Assembly (NCBI GenBank): GCA_017428155.1
Contig: JAFRRJ010000030.1
Location: 1-58,362, forward strand
Source: Clostridiales bacterium
GTDB lineage: Bacteria; Bacillota; Clostridia; Saccharofermentanales; Saccharofermentanaceae
Length of the DNA: 58,362 bases
Reading direction: 5' to 3'
Part shown: piece after piece, positions 33,761 to 42,315 of the stretch
Numbering within the stretch: position 1 is the stretch's first letter
How the letters are laid out: each line of letters begins with the position of its first letter
Translations under genes and position numbers: made by a program
The notes under the pieces: model-generated
Databases searched by the model: none
What the model was told of the DNA's origin: nothing
Seen by the model: only the letters and a program-made list of their open reading frames with translations

Positions 33761-33991
33761 TCAGCCTACTATATCGACAATAACGCGCTTACCTTCTTTG
33801 AGGTACTTTGCCTTCATTATTGAACGGATAGCCTGAGCTCTCTTACCGTTCTTGCCGATAATCTTTCCTGTATCTTCGGGAGCTACGGACAGCTCGAAAA
33901 CAACCGTATTTCCGCGTTCTGTCTTCTTAACGTTTACCTCATCGGGATTACTAACCAATTCCCTGGCGATATAAACCAACAAATCGTCCAT
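33761..33991 (-). CDS. khpA: KH-domain RNA-binding protein KhpA
   Basis: The 76-residue protein is a single KH domain with the GxxG loop in GKIIGKNGKRAQAIR. KhpA pairs with KhpB/Jag in Gram-positive bacteria to bind RNA and affects cell division. It is found between rpsP and rimM, its usual position. Confidence 0.93.
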   Translation of the reverse strand: MDDLLVYIARELVSNPDEVNVKKTERGNTVVFELSVAPEDTGKIIGKNGKRAQAIRSIMKAKYLKEGKRVIVDIVG

Positions 33992-34041
33992 GTAAAGCTC
34001 TCCTTCCTGTTATTTAGTTTGAGCAAGATAGATCTTTATGA

Positions 34042-34284
34042 TCAGATGATGCCCTGCTTCTTAAGAAGAGACTTTACTGTATCTGTAGGCTGAGCTCCAT
34101 TGGAGATCCACTTCTTAGCTGCGTCAGCGTCGATCTTAACACTGTCTGTTTCCTTCATGGGATCATAGTAACCGATCTCCTCGATGAAGCGGCCATCTCT
34201 GGGGTATCTTGCATCAGCAACAACTACACGGTAGAAAGGTGCCTTTTTCTTACCCATTCTTCTTAAACGAATCTTAACTGCCAT
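34042..34284 (-). CDS. rpsP: Ribosomal protein S16
   Basis: The 80-residue protein starts [20 protein letters not shown] and contains [17 protein letters not shown], the standard S16 sequence. It assembles into the 30S body. Order ffh-rpsP-khpA is conserved in Firmicutes. Confidence 0.98.
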   Translation of the reverse strand: MAVKIRLRRMGKKKAPFYRVVVADARYPRDGRFIEEIGYYDPMKETDSVKIDADAAKKWISNGAQPTDTVKSLLKKQGII

Positions 34285-34357
34285 TTTGTTTTTCCTCCGG
34301 AAAATTTATTTTTGTTTTTTATAATCAACGCCATCTTTTGTAATGACGGGATCTGCA

Positions 34358-35896
34358 TTATCTTCTGCCCTTGCGCTTCTTTTTGCGGTCACGTCTTCCT
34401 GCGGGAGCTGCTGCGGAATAATCACCGTAGTCTTCCTTAGGCGCCTGTAAGCTTCCTAAGCCCTGCGGGAACCCGGATCCTAAGCCGGACATTCCTCCCA
34501 TACTGCCGAGGCCACCCATTCCGCCCATGTTACCCATGCCGCCTTTAAGGCCCATCTTCGCCGCCTGCTTTGCGAAGCCCTTAGGCATCTTGAAGCCGCC
34601 CTTGCCGTTGCTGAAAGTCTTCATGAGCTTGGCTGTCTGTTCATACTGGTTAATAAGCTTATTGACATCAGATACCTGAACGCCGGCACCTGCCGCGATC
34701 CTCTTTCTTCTGCTGGCATTAAGGATAGAAGGCGATCTTCTCTCCTTCTTGGTCATGGATGTGATAATGGCCATCTGCCTGTCAACGATCTTATCGTCGA
34801 GATCATCCTCATTGACCTTGCCTGCCGCGCCGGGCATCATACCGACAAGATCTTTGAGCGAGCCCATTTTCTTCATCTGTACGAACTGGTCATAGAGGTC
34901 ATCAAGATTGTAGGAACTGCCCATCATGCGTTCCATTGTCTTTCTTGCCTCTTCCTCGTCGATATTGGCCTGAGCCTTCTCGATAAGGCTTACGACATCG
35001 CCCATACCGAGGATCCTGTCAGCCATACGCTGAGGATAGAATCTCTCGATTGCATCGACCTTCTCACCTGTACAGATGTACTTGATAGGCTTATTTGTAA
35101 GCTTTCTGATAGATAATGCGGCACCGCCTCTTGCATCACCGTCGAGCTTTGTCATGATGAAGCCGTCCATGCCGATGTTCTGCTCGAAGAGCTGGGCAAC
35201 GTTAACGGCTTCCTGACCGATCATAGCATCGACTACGAGAAGCTTCTCCGTAGGATTCACTGCAGCAGCTATATCACGGAGTTCCGCCATGAGCTCTTCA
35301 TCTGCAACAGTACGTCCTGCAGTATCTATGATCAGGTAATTGCAGAGCATATATCTTGCTTTGCCTTCACCGTCTTTAGCGATCTTAACAGCATCCTTCT
35401 CCTCAGGATCGATATAGCAGTCGACACCTACCGCGTCACTTAAGACTTTGAGCTGCTGGGCAGCAGCCGGTCTGTGGACGTCTACGGATACGACCATAGG
35501 CTTTTTGCCGTTCTCCTTTAAGAGTTTGGCAAGCTTTGCAGCTGTGGTTGTCTTACCTGCACCCTGGAGACCGTAAAGGATGATGATATTGAATCCTGTA
35601 TCGGAGACCTTGAGTTTATCCTCGCCTTCTTCGCCGCCTAATAGTTCGGTCAAAGAATCTCTTACTATCTTTACTATCTGCTGACCGGGCGTGAAGGACC
35701 CCTGAACATCGGCGCCCTTGCACTTCTCTGTCATATCAGCTACGAATTCTTTAACAACGCTGTAATTAACGTCTGCCTCAAGGAGAGCCATGCGGATCTC
35801 ACGCATCATCTCTTTGATGTCGCTCTCACTTACGCGGGCCTTGCCGCGCATCTTTGAGGTTATATTCTGAAGCTTTTCCGATAAGCTCTCAAACAC
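34358..35896 (-). CDS. ffh: Signal recognition particle protein Ffh
   Basis: The 512-residue GTPase binds 4.5S/6S SRP RNA and signal sequences at the ribosome. The NG domain has GLQGAGKTTTAAKLAK (P loop), DTAGR and TKLDGDARGGAALS. The methionine-rich M domain follows from about residue 300, with a Gly/Met repeat (GGMGNMGGMGGLGSM) and a basic end RRDRKKKRKGRR. The Gly/Met repeat is longer than in most Ffh proteins. Length is otherwise normal. It starts 5 bases after ylxM. Confidence 0.97.
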   Translation of the reverse strand: MFESLSEKLQNITSKMRGKARVSESDIKEMMREIRMALLEADVNYSVVKEFVADMTEKCKGADVQGSFTPGQQIVKIVRDSLTELLGGEEGEDKLKVSDTGFNIIILYGLQGAGKTTTAAKLAKLLKENGKKPMVVSVDVHRPAAAQQLKVLSDAVGVDCYIDPEEKDAVKIAKDGEGKARYMLCNYLIIDTAGRTVADEELMAELRDIAAAVNPTEKLLVVDAMIGQEAVNVAQLFEQNIGMDGFIMTKLDGDARGGAALSIRKLTNKPIKYICTGEKVDAIERFYPQRMADRILGMGDVVSLIEKAQANIDEEEARKTMERMMGSSYNLDDLYDQFVQMKKMGSLKDLVGMMPGAAGKVNEDDLDDKIVDRQMAIITSMTKKERRSPSILNASRRKRIAAGAGVQVSDVNKLINQYEQTAKLMKTFSNGKGGFKMPKGFAKQAAKMGLKGGMGNMGGMGGLGSMGGMSGLGSGFPQGLGSLQAPKEDYGDYSAAAPAGRRDRKKKRKGRR

Positions 35897-35901
35897 TTTA
35901 C

Positions 35902-36228
35902 TTACATTTCCTCTATTAATTCTTCAAGCTCTTTGGCCGCCTTGTCAGTGTCACCGCCGTTAAGATGTGCCAGAGCCTTTTTTGCTTTTGCCTGCTGCAT
36001 CTCGAAAAGCTTTAGAAGCCCAAGCTTTGCTTCGTACTCTTCAAGCTGCTTTTCCGCCCTCTTGACCGTATCGTGAACGCCCTGTCTGGATATTCCTTCA
36101 GCCTCGGCTATCTCTGCCAAAGTGAGGTCATCGTTATAGTAGCTCTCACATGTGCGCCTCATCTTGGGCGTGAGAAGATTGCCGTAGAAATCGAGCAAAA
36201 GATCTGTTCTTACTGATTTTTCGCGCAT
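35902..36228 (-). CDS. ylxM: YlxM/p13-like DNA-binding protein
   Basis: The 108-residue protein has a sigma-region-4-like helix-turn-helix (LTLAEIAEAEGISRQGVHDTV at about 32-52), typical of YlxM. It is the first gene of the SRP operon in Firmicutes and is thought to regulate or assist SRP. Its promoter is strong and close. Confidence 0.92.
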   Translation of the reverse strand: MREKSVRTDLLLDFYGNLLTPKMRRTCESYYNDDLTLAEIAEAEGISRQGVHDTVKRAEKQLEEYEAKLGLLKLFEMQQAKAKKALAHLNGGDTDKAAKELEELIEEM

Positions 36229-36260
36229 ATAAAGGCACTCCTCCCTTATTCAGCCTGCAC

Positions 36261-36289
36261 ATAATAACAAAGCTTGGGAGGTGTGTCAA
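36261..36289 (-). promoter_or_regulatory. Promoter of the ylxM-ffh-rpsP-khpA-rimM operon
   Basis: TTGACA (36284-36289) and TATTAT (36261-36266) with a 17-base spacer on the minus strand, followed by GGGAGGAG about 11 bases before the start codon. Confidence 0.85.
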
Positions 36290-36313
36290 GTATTTTTACT
36301 TGTCAGATACAGA

Positions 36314-36874
36314 TCAGTCTTTTGCCCACCAGTAGCAATATGCCTGGGTCCTTGCCGCGAAGTTATTCTCTTTAAGAAGTTCTCTTACTTCTTCTCTGGT
36401 ATACCAGCGTGCTTCGATCTCTTCCTCATCTGAAGTGCTTGGCGCGAATTCGCCTTCCGCCTTGCCCAGAACACAGCAGCTCTTCTCGTTCGTAATACCG
36501 ACGCCCGAGAAGCTCACGGGCAGGACTTCGTCTATGGATACGAGCTTTAAGCCGGTCTCTTCCCACAGCTCCCTTGCCGCAGCCACATCAGGTGTCTCGC
36601 CCTCATCAATAAGACCTGCCGGAAAATTATAAGCAAAACCTCCGACAGCCATTCTGAATTCTCTGTTAAGAAGGATCTTATTGCCGTCAGTGCTGGTGAT
36701 TATAAGAACCACGGCGTCACACTTTTCGCGCTTTATGCCGTCAAGATCTGTAATATTCTTATCTCTTGAGACCATCTCATATATCTTGCGGTTACCGAGA
36801 TCCGTCTCATATTCTGCGTTATATGACGTGATAAAGCGTCCTTCATGTACTTTCTTTATACCTATAAACTTCAT
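36314..36874 (-). CDS. Nudix hydrolase, ADP-ribose pyrophosphatase-like
   Basis: The 186-residue protein has a full Nudix box at about residues 88-109 (GLIDEGETPDVAAARELWEE then TGL). NFPAG before the box and the overall length fit ADP-ribose or related nucleotide-sugar pyrophosphatases. Its ATG overlaps the stop of the flavin reductase gene (ATGA). A terminator is not obvious downstream. The exact substrate is not readable. Confidence 0.88.
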   Translation of the reverse strand: MKFIGIKKVHEGRFITSYNAEYETDLGNRKIYEMVSRDKNITDLDGIKREKCDAVVLIITSTDGNKILLNREFRMAVGGFAYNFPAGLIDEGETPDVAAARELWEETGLKLVSIDEVLPVSFSGVGITNEKSCCVLGKAEGEFAPSTSDEEEIEARWYTREEVRELLKENNFAARTQAYCYWWAKD

Positions 36875-37482
36875 TTGCTGTCTTTACCCATTCTTCTTTT
36901 AATTACATCTTCCTTGGCTACGGAATAACCGAAGAATCCGAGCTTCTCACCCAGGAGATAATACTCTCCATGGTTATATGCGACAAGCTTCGCATTCTCA
37001 AGGCAGAGCTTGCCGTTTGCGTCAAGAAGATATGAATCCGCCGTAACGTTCTTTATCTCGCCAATAAACATATCATGCGAACCCAGCTCTGTTACGCTCT
37101 TAACAACACATGAGATCGATACAGGAGCTTCCTTTATAGCATATGCATATTCAAGTCCTTCTGCCTTGACCGGTGTAAGACCGCATGACTTGAACTTGTC
37201 CTCCTTCTCGCCGCCTCTGACGCCGCAGTAATCACAGGCCTTGCATAATGACTTGGAAACGAGGTTTACAACGAACTCGCCTGTCTCGGAGATGAGCTTA
37301 TGAGAATACCTGTTCTTACGTATGCTGACGGAGATCATAGGGGGTTCGGAATTAACAGTTCCCGCCCATGCAACAGTCATTATGTTTGACTTGCCGTCCT
37401 TGCTTCCTGATGAGACCATAACAACAGGTACGGGATTAAGGATCGTTGAAATCCCGACTTCTACTTTATCGTGTTTAGCCAA
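36871..37482 (-). CDS. Flavin reductase family protein
   Basis: The 203-residue protein has the split-barrel FMN-binding fold seen in flavin reductase-like proteins: NPVPVVMVSS, SNIMTVAWAGTVNSEPPMISVSI and GEFVVNLVS. A CKACDYCGV segment is a typical feature of the anaerobic branch of this family. The start is TTG at 37482 with AAGGAGG 8 bases upstream, inside the end of the preceding gene. It shares an operon with the alkyltransferase fusion and the Nudix hydrolase. Confidence 0.85.
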   Translation of the reverse strand: MAKHDKVEVGISTILNPVPVVMVSSGSKDGKSNIMTVAWAGTVNSEPPMISVSIRKNRYSHKLISETGEFVVNLVSKSLCKACDYCGVRGGEKEDKFKSCGLTPVKAEGLEYAYAIKEAPVSISCVVKSVTELGSHDMFIGEIKNVTADSYLLDANGKLCLENAKLVAYNHGEYYLLGEKLGFFGYSVAKEDVIKRRMGKDSK

Positions 37483-37485
37483 ATG

Positions 37486-38568
37486 TCATACCTCCTTGGA
37501 TATAAGCGGTGTTACCGCAGTAAACGTCTCATGAAGCAGCAGATAGTCCTTTATGTCGATTCCTGCCGAATACCCGACGATGCTTCCGTCCTTGCCGATT
37601 ACACGGTGGCACGGAACGATCACAGCCACGGGATTGTCCGAACATGCGGCACCAACTGCCCTCGTGATCTTTCTTGCTTCTGTGAGTTTTCCTTCCGTAA
37701 GACGGAGCGCTATGTCCTCATAGCTTGCCGTGCTGCCGAACGGAATAGAATTAAGTGCGGACCATACCTTCTTCTGGAATGGCGTGCCGCTGTTGAACTT
37801 TACATTAATATCAAAACTCGATCTGTTGCTGCCGAAATATTCCTTTAGCTCTACATAGGCTTTTGCAAGTTCATCCGGCAGGAATTCGAGCTGCCCGTCT
37901 TCAAGATTATAGATCCCGTCATCATTTCTCTTAAGCCCGCCGTTGCCGTCAAGAAGTCCCAGACTTCCCGCTATGTTATTCGCAAAAGCATCGCCTATCT
38001 TCTGTCCGTAATGGAAGAGCTTAACGGAATCTATGTAATCCTGTCCGCCCGATACCATTGCGACTCCGCGCTCAAAAGGAACGAAGCAGACATTATATCC
38101 CGGATATTCATAAGACAGCATCGCGTAAAGACCGGCATCTTCAAAACCGTTCTTTAATCTTACCTCATCCTTTAACACTGCTTCCTGGATAAAACCTGCA
38201 CCGGTAAGTATCCTCTCAAGACCCTCATTGCCGTGATTACAGATAACGGTAACCTTGTGATAGAACTCTTCAAGGAAGCAATACTTCAGCACGGCATCAA
38301 CGGTACCGCTCTGTGTATCGGCATTGGCATCAGCGGTAAATACGAACTCTATATGTGCCCTGCAGTTCTTCCTGTCAGGTCTGAAGAGTTTTATCACAGC
38401 ATAGATGACACCGCCCTTAGAAGCAAGGAGTGCCTCTCCCTGACTTCCGGTACCCAAAGCCCTTATATCATCTTCTATCAGTTTTATCGTGCCCTCCATG
38501 AGGCCTCTTTTGCGAAGTTCAGAGCTGTCAGCAATATGTAACTTACGTAGATCGATCTTGTCAGCCAT
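37486..38568 (-). CDS. GNAT-like domain fused to O6-alkylguanine-DNA alkyltransferase
   Basis: The 360-residue protein appears to have two parts. The C-terminal 160 residues are an O6-methylguanine-DNA methyltransferase: GTPFQKKVWSALNSIPFG, the DNA-binding helix, the active Cys320 in IVPCHRVIG and KDYLLLHE. It would transfer methyl groups from guanine to itself. The N-terminal 165 residues look like a degenerate GNAT acetyltransferase (HGNEGLERILTGAGF, DAGLYAMLSYEYPG). The ATG at 38568 overlaps the preceding lipoprotein stop by 8 bases (ATGGCTGA). Fusion of these two folds is uncommon and the N-part may be a different sensor. Confidence 0.8.
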   Translation of the reverse strand: MADKIDLRKLHIADSSELRKRGLMEGTIKLIEDDIRALGTGSQGEALLASKGGVIYAVIKLFRPDRKNCRAHIEFVFTADANADTQSGTVDAVLKYCFLEEFYHKVTVICNHGNEGLERILTGAGFIQEAVLKDEVRLKNGFEDAGLYAMLSYEYPGYNVCFVPFERGVAMVSGGQDYIDSVKLFHYGQKIGDAFANNIAGSLGLLDGNGGLKRNDDGIYNLEDGQLEFLPDELAKAYVELKEYFGSNRSSFDINVKFNSGTPFQKKVWSALNSIPFGSTASYEDIALRLTEGKLTEARKITRAVGAACSDNPVAVIVPCHRVIGKDGSIVGYSAGIDIKDYLLLHETFTAVTPLISKEV

Positions 38569-39946
38569 AACATTTCTCCGGATCAAAGTCCCCGTCCTGC
38601 TTAACAAATCCTGCCGTATATTCATTGGTGTTAAAGTACACCTTGCTGTCATTGGATTCCGGACAATAGACCGCATTATCCATTGTCTGTCTGATATCTG
38701 ATGCCATGTGCCCGAAAAACTCATCTTCGGTAACAAGATCCCAGATAGCGTCATTCCTGATAAGAGGCATGAGTCCGGTCATATTTTCGAGCCTGTAAAT
38801 AAGGAGCTGGGCATCCGGATCAAATGAGATAAAAGATGCAAACTCCGCAGCAAAAGCACTGTCAGAAGCATCTTTTGAAACACACAGGGAGTATGTCGTG
38901 ATATAAGGCACACCGGCGTTAGACGCATCGTCACATGGAAGGTGAAGAAGATACAGATTCCCGGGGAAATACTGCATCCATCCGCCGATCTCGGCAGAAG
39001 AATCGATCCATAAAGCAGCATTACGCTTGATGATCGGGTCTACGCCGTCGCTGTCGTCTGCAGCAAGCGAATCAGAATAAAGATCCTTTATATAATCTGC
39101 CGCACCGCTGATAACGTTCTTCGCATTCTCACGGTCCTTTGAATATTCCTCATTTACCATATATGAAGTCGGAATGTCACCGTTAAATGCCGATCCGAGA
39201 TAAGGGATCATCTCATATGCATACGCGAACGGAGCAATAGACGGATACTCTTCATTAATGGCTTCGAGATACTCTCTGAGGTCATCAGTACTGTTCTTGG
39301 TCTGGAGCTTGCCCGTGCTCTTAGGAATAAACTCAGTATTGCCGATAACTATCTGCGAAGCACAGTAATGCGGTACTGCAAAAAAGACCCCGTTGTCCGA
39401 ATTATTTGTTAATGCTCCTGCATAGAGCTGCTGACTGCTCAGGTGAAGATCATCGGAAAGATAACTGTTAAGCTCACCTGCATAACCGGCTTTCCACACG
39501 GCTTCGCTGTCCTCTGCAAGGAACAGATCAGGCATCGTACCGCTTGACTTCCAATCAATGATCTTATCAAGGGATGCACCGGTACTTCTGCATCCGCTGT
39601 TAGAGATAACGTAATTTGTGGCAACAGAAGAAAGATAGTCTGTATCAACTGTAAGTCCGCTCTCGGCACTGTCCCAGATACCGCTGTTCTTGCAGTATAG
39701 GAGAGATGCAAGGCACTGTATCGTCAGATCAGAATATGGAAGTGCTACATTGATATGCCGTATCTCAGTATCATAAGCAGGATCTGAAGGCCGGCCTGAA
39801 GACTCTGTAACTTCAGCCTCTTCACTTACGGGATTGATCGAAGGGAACATGTCATCACCCTTTTGACAGCCAGTAAAAACAGTGCCCGCCAAAGACGCGC
39901 AAATCAATACCGATATTAATCTTCTGCTGAAAGGACGGACTTCCAC
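38561..39946 (-). CDS. Extracellular solute-binding-like lipoprotein
   Basis: The 461-residue product has a signal peptide ending in lipobox FTGC and then a mature part that resembles ABC transporter family 1 substrate-binding proteins (e.g. GVFFAVPHYCASQIVIGN and YPSIAPFAYAYEMIPYLG). The GTG at 39946 is chosen because GGAGG lies 8 bases upstream. No permease or ATPase gene is next to it; instead it is coupled to the alkyltransferase fusion gene. It is either an orphan binding protein or a sensor. Confidence 0.75.
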   Translation of the reverse strand: MEVRPFSRRLISVLICASLAGTVFTGCQKGDDMFPSINPVSEEAEVTESSGRPSDPAYDTEIRHINVALPYSDLTIQCLASLLYCKNSGIWDSAESGLTVDTDYLSSVATNYVISNSGCRSTGASLDKIIDWKSSGTMPDLFLAEDSEAVWKAGYAGELNSYLSDDLHLSSQQLYAGALTNNSDNGVFFAVPHYCASQIVIGNTEFIPKSTGKLQTKNSTDDLREYLEAINEEYPSIAPFAYAYEMIPYLGSAFNGDIPTSYMVNEEYSKDRENAKNVISGAADYIKDLYSDSLAADDSDGVDPIIKRNAALWIDSSAEIGGWMQYFPGNLYLLHLPCDDASNAGVPYITTYSLCVSKDASDSAFAAEFASFISFDPDAQLLIYRLENMTGLMPLIRNDAIWDLVTEDEFFGHMASDIRQTMDNAVYCPESNDSKVYFNTNEYTAGFVKQDGDFDPEKCYG

Positions 39947-39968
39947 TGGCAGCACCTCCGATAAAAAG

Positions 39969-39977
39969 ATTATACCA
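39969..39977 (-). promoter_or_regulatory. Extended -10 promoter of the lipoprotein-alkyltransferase operon
   Basis: TGGTATAAT on the minus strand, an extended -10, lies about 23 bases before the GTG start. No good -35 is visible. Confidence 0.6.
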
Positions 39978-40061
39978 TTCTTAATCAAAAACTAACTCCG
40001 GCTGACAAATCCGTGGAACAATTTTATCCATGTTTTGTACTTCTGCCACATATCCTCTCAC

Positions 40062-40090
40062 TTGACACTTAACGGGCAAATAGGTATATT
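40062..40090 (+). promoter_or_regulatory. Promoter of tRNA-Thr
   Basis: A perfect TTGACA (40062-40067) and TATATT (40085-40090) with a 17-base spacer, 10 bases before the mature tRNA end. Confidence 0.88.
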
Positions 40091-40100
40091 CTTAAGGCAC

Positions 40101-40175
40101 GCCAAAGTGGCTCAGGGGTAGAGCAATTCACTCGTAATGAATAGGTCGCGGGTTCGATTCCCGCCTTTGGCTCCA
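40101..40175 (+). tRNA. tRNA-Thr (CGT), CCA encoded
   Basis: Acceptor GCCAAAG pairs with CTTTGGC; the anticodon loop CTCGTAA gives CGT; the T arm is CGGGTTCGATTCCCG. Discriminator T and encoded CCA end the gene. Confidence 0.94.
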
Positions 40176-40185
40176 GACAAGAAGC

Positions 40186-40214
40186 GGGCTGTCTCAAAAT
40201 GAGGCGGCCCTTTT
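40186..40214 (+). terminator. Terminator of tRNA-Thr
   Basis: GGGCTGTCTCA pairs with TGAGGCGGCCC around AAA, followed by TTTT, 10 bases after the tRNA. It shares the GTCTCA...TGAGGC core with three other terminators. Confidence 0.85.
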
Positions 40215-40461
40215 ATATTTTTGATACTTTATTTGGACACGTTCTGTAACACCAGCATGTCCAATTCTTGTAAATCAGCGGAACCTTCAAAGATGTTATC
40301 AAATGCGGAAACGGCTGTTTTGCATGAATCCCAACAAAAGAAACAATACCTTTAATTAAATATGAACCCCCAAAGTCTTTCCGGCTTCAGGGGTTCTCTT
40401 CATTTTTGAGTCACGGCTTTAGTTTGTAAGATTCCTAAGACCTCAGCTTTATCAGTTCTTA
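40215..40461. other. Intergenic element after tRNA-Thr
   Basis: Positions 40288-40315 match 16717-16744 (23 of 28 bases, same orientation relative to the preceding terminator). A short GAACCCC/GGGGTTC hairpin lies at 40365-40398 and may end transcripts from either side. No gene is seen. Confidence 0.4.
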
Positions 40462-41034
40462 TCAGAAAGGTCTTCCGGTTATTGCTTTACTAAGCGCAGA
40501 TGTAACTTCCCTCAGATCATTGATCGAATCGTTAAGTCCGTCTACATCGATGTCGCCGATCTTGGTAATAGCTTCCTCCATGGCCTCTGTATTGTCAGAA
40601 AGGACTTTATCAACAGATCCGATCATATCGTTCATTACTTCCAGAGAATCCTCTGCCTTTCCGACGAGGGATGTTGCCTCCGTAAGGGTTGTCTGTATCT
40701 GGGAAAGGGTATTTAATACCTGTGGAACAACCAGTATTGCCGAAACAACGAAAACTATGGCGATCGCAGCCATTGAGACCGCCACGATGCCGGTCCTCTT
40801 GGCATCACGCTTCTCATACTTTATGAGTTCTACAAGAAGATCGTGCTCTGTATAGTCTGCATATTTGCCGCCCTTGATCTTATTTACGGGAGCAGCTTCC
40901 TTTACTGTTTCCTTTTCGACTTCCTTCACAGGTTCCTTAGCCTCTTCCTTAACAGGTGCCGGAACTTCTGCTTCTTCCTTAACAGCATCATTAACTTCTG
41001 CAGTAGCTTCAGTGATCATTTTCTCGTCTTCCAT
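40462..41034 (-). CDS. Single-pass membrane protein with outside coiled coil
   Basis: The 190-residue protein has a charged N-terminal part rich in Glu, Lys, Pro and Val (APVKEEAKEPVKEVEKE), a helix at about 82-105 and an outside part of 85 residues with heptad-like leucines, valines and isoleucines (LSQIQTTLTEATSLV, DLNDSIND-like). It probably forms coiled-coil oligomers outside the membrane. It lies behind the purine terminator, 61 bases after the transformylase gene, with GGAGG close to its ATG. Function unknown. Confidence 0.7.
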   Translation of the reverse strand: MEDEKMITEATAEVNDAVKEEAEVPAPVKEEAKEPVKEVEKETVKEAAPVNKIKGGKYADYTEHDLLVELIKYEKRDAKRTGIVAVSMAAIAIVFVVSAILVVPQVLNTLSQIQTTLTEATSLVGKAEDSLEVMNDMIGSVDKVLSDNTEAMEEAITKIGDIDVDGLNDSINDLREVTSALSKAITGRPF

Positions 41035-41051
41035 AATTACCTCCGAAAAGT

Positions 41052-41081
41052 AAAAAGGGCTGCCTCATTTTGAGACAGCCC
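41052..41081 (-). terminator. Terminator of the purine operon
   Basis: On the minus strand GGGCTGTCTCA pairs with TGAGGCAGCCC, followed by TTTTT, 15 bases after the AICAR transformylase stop. Confidence 0.85.
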
Positions 41082-41095
41082 AAAGATAAACAATA

Positions 41096-42277
41096 TCAGT
41101 GATGGAACAGTCTCATTCCGGTAAATGCCATGGCAATACCGTACTTGTTGCATGTCATGATAACATGATCGTCACGGATTGAACCGCCGGGTTCTGCGAT
41201 GTACTTAACGCCGCTCTTATGAGCACGCTCGATGTTGTCACCGAAGGGGAAGAATGCATCAGAACCAAGAGCTACGTTGTCGTTCTTAGCGAGCCATGCC
41301 TTCTTCTCATCTCTTGTGAACACTTCAGGCTTAACCTTGAAGATGTTCTGCCATGTGCCCTCTGCAAGAACGTCCTCATACTCGTCAGAGATATAAACAT
41401 CGATAGCATTGTCTCTGTCGGGACGGCGGATATCGTCAACAAACTGGAGACCCAATACCAGAGGGCTCTGTCTGAGCCACCAGTTATCAGCCTTGTTGCC
41501 TGCAAGCCTTGTGCAGTGGATTCTGGACTGCTGACCTGCGCCGATACCGATTGCCTGACCGTCCTTAACATAGCAGACGGAGTTGGACTGTGTATACTTC
41601 AATGTGATAAGAGAGATCAAGAGGTCGATCTTCTTGTCCTCAGGAATGTCCTTATTGTCAGTAACGATATTATCCAGGAGAGCATGGTTGATCTCAAACT
41701 CATTTCTTCCCTGCTCGAAAGTAACGCCGTATACTTCCTTTGTCTCGATCGGAGCGGGCTTATAGGAAGGATCGATCTTGATTACGTTATATGTACCCTT
41801 TCTCTTTGTCTTAAGGATCTCAAGAGCTTCAGGTGTGTAACCGGGAGCGATGATGCCGTCGGATACTTCTCTTGCGAGCATTGTAGCCGTAATAGCGTCA
41901 CAAGTATCGGAAAGTGCCGTAAAATCGCCGTACGAAGACATTCTGTCAGCGCCTCTTGCTCTTGCATAAGCGCAGGCAATGGGAGAAAGCTCGCCAAGAT
42001 CGTCTACGAAATAGATCTTTGCTTCTGTCTCAGAGAGGGGCTTGCCTACTGCAGCACCTGCAGGTGAAACGTGCTTGAATGATGTAGCTGCGGGAAGACC
42101 TGTAGCTTCCTTAAGTTCCTTTACAAGCTGCCAGCCGTTGAAAGCGTCAAGAAGGTTGATATAACCGGGCTTGCCGTTCAATACTTCGATAGGAAGCTCT
42201 GATCCGTCCTTCATGAAGATTCTGGAAGGCTTCTGATTGGGGTTGCATCCGTACTTGAGTTGCATCTCGTTAGACAT
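41096..42277 (-). CDS. purH: Stand-alone AICAR transformylase (C-terminal PurH domain)
   Basis: The 393-residue enzyme adds the last carbon to AICAR using 10-formyl-tetrahydrofolate. It matches the transformylase half of PurH: Lys68-His69 in SFKHVSPAGAA are the catalytic pair, and PGGSIRDDHVI with the terminal MRLFHH is typical. The IMP cyclohydrolase half that PurH normally carries at its N-terminus is absent (typical PurH is about 510 residues). The missing activity is supplied by the gene immediately upstream. A stand-alone form like this is known in some Clostridia and archaea. Confidence 0.92.
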   Translation of the reverse strand: MSNEMQLKYGCNPNQKPSRIFMKDGSELPIEVLNGKPGYINLLDAFNGWQLVKELKEATGLPAATSFKHVSPAGAAVGKPLSETEAKIYFVDDLGELSPIACAYARARGADRMSSYGDFTALSDTCDAITATMLAREVSDGIIAPGYTPEALEILKTKRKGTYNVIKIDPSYKPAPIETKEVYGVTFEQGRNEFEINHALLDNIVTDNKDIPEDKKIDLLISLITLKYTQSNSVCYVKDGQAIGIGAGQQSRIHCTRLAGNKADNWWLRQSPLVLGLQFVDDIRRPDRDNAIDVYISDEYEDVLAEGTWQNIFKVKPEVFTRDEKKAWLAKNDNVALGSDAFFPFGDNIERAHKSGVKYIAEPGGSIRDDHVIMTCNKYGIAMAFTGMRLFHH

Positions 42278-42315
42278 TGTCGTTCTCTCCTTAATATATC
42301 TTACTGATTCGATTC

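Noticed and set aside
41219..42067. 282-residue ORF antisense to AICAR transformylase
   Set aside because: It is the complement of a conserved enzyme gene, so it is a shadow frame.
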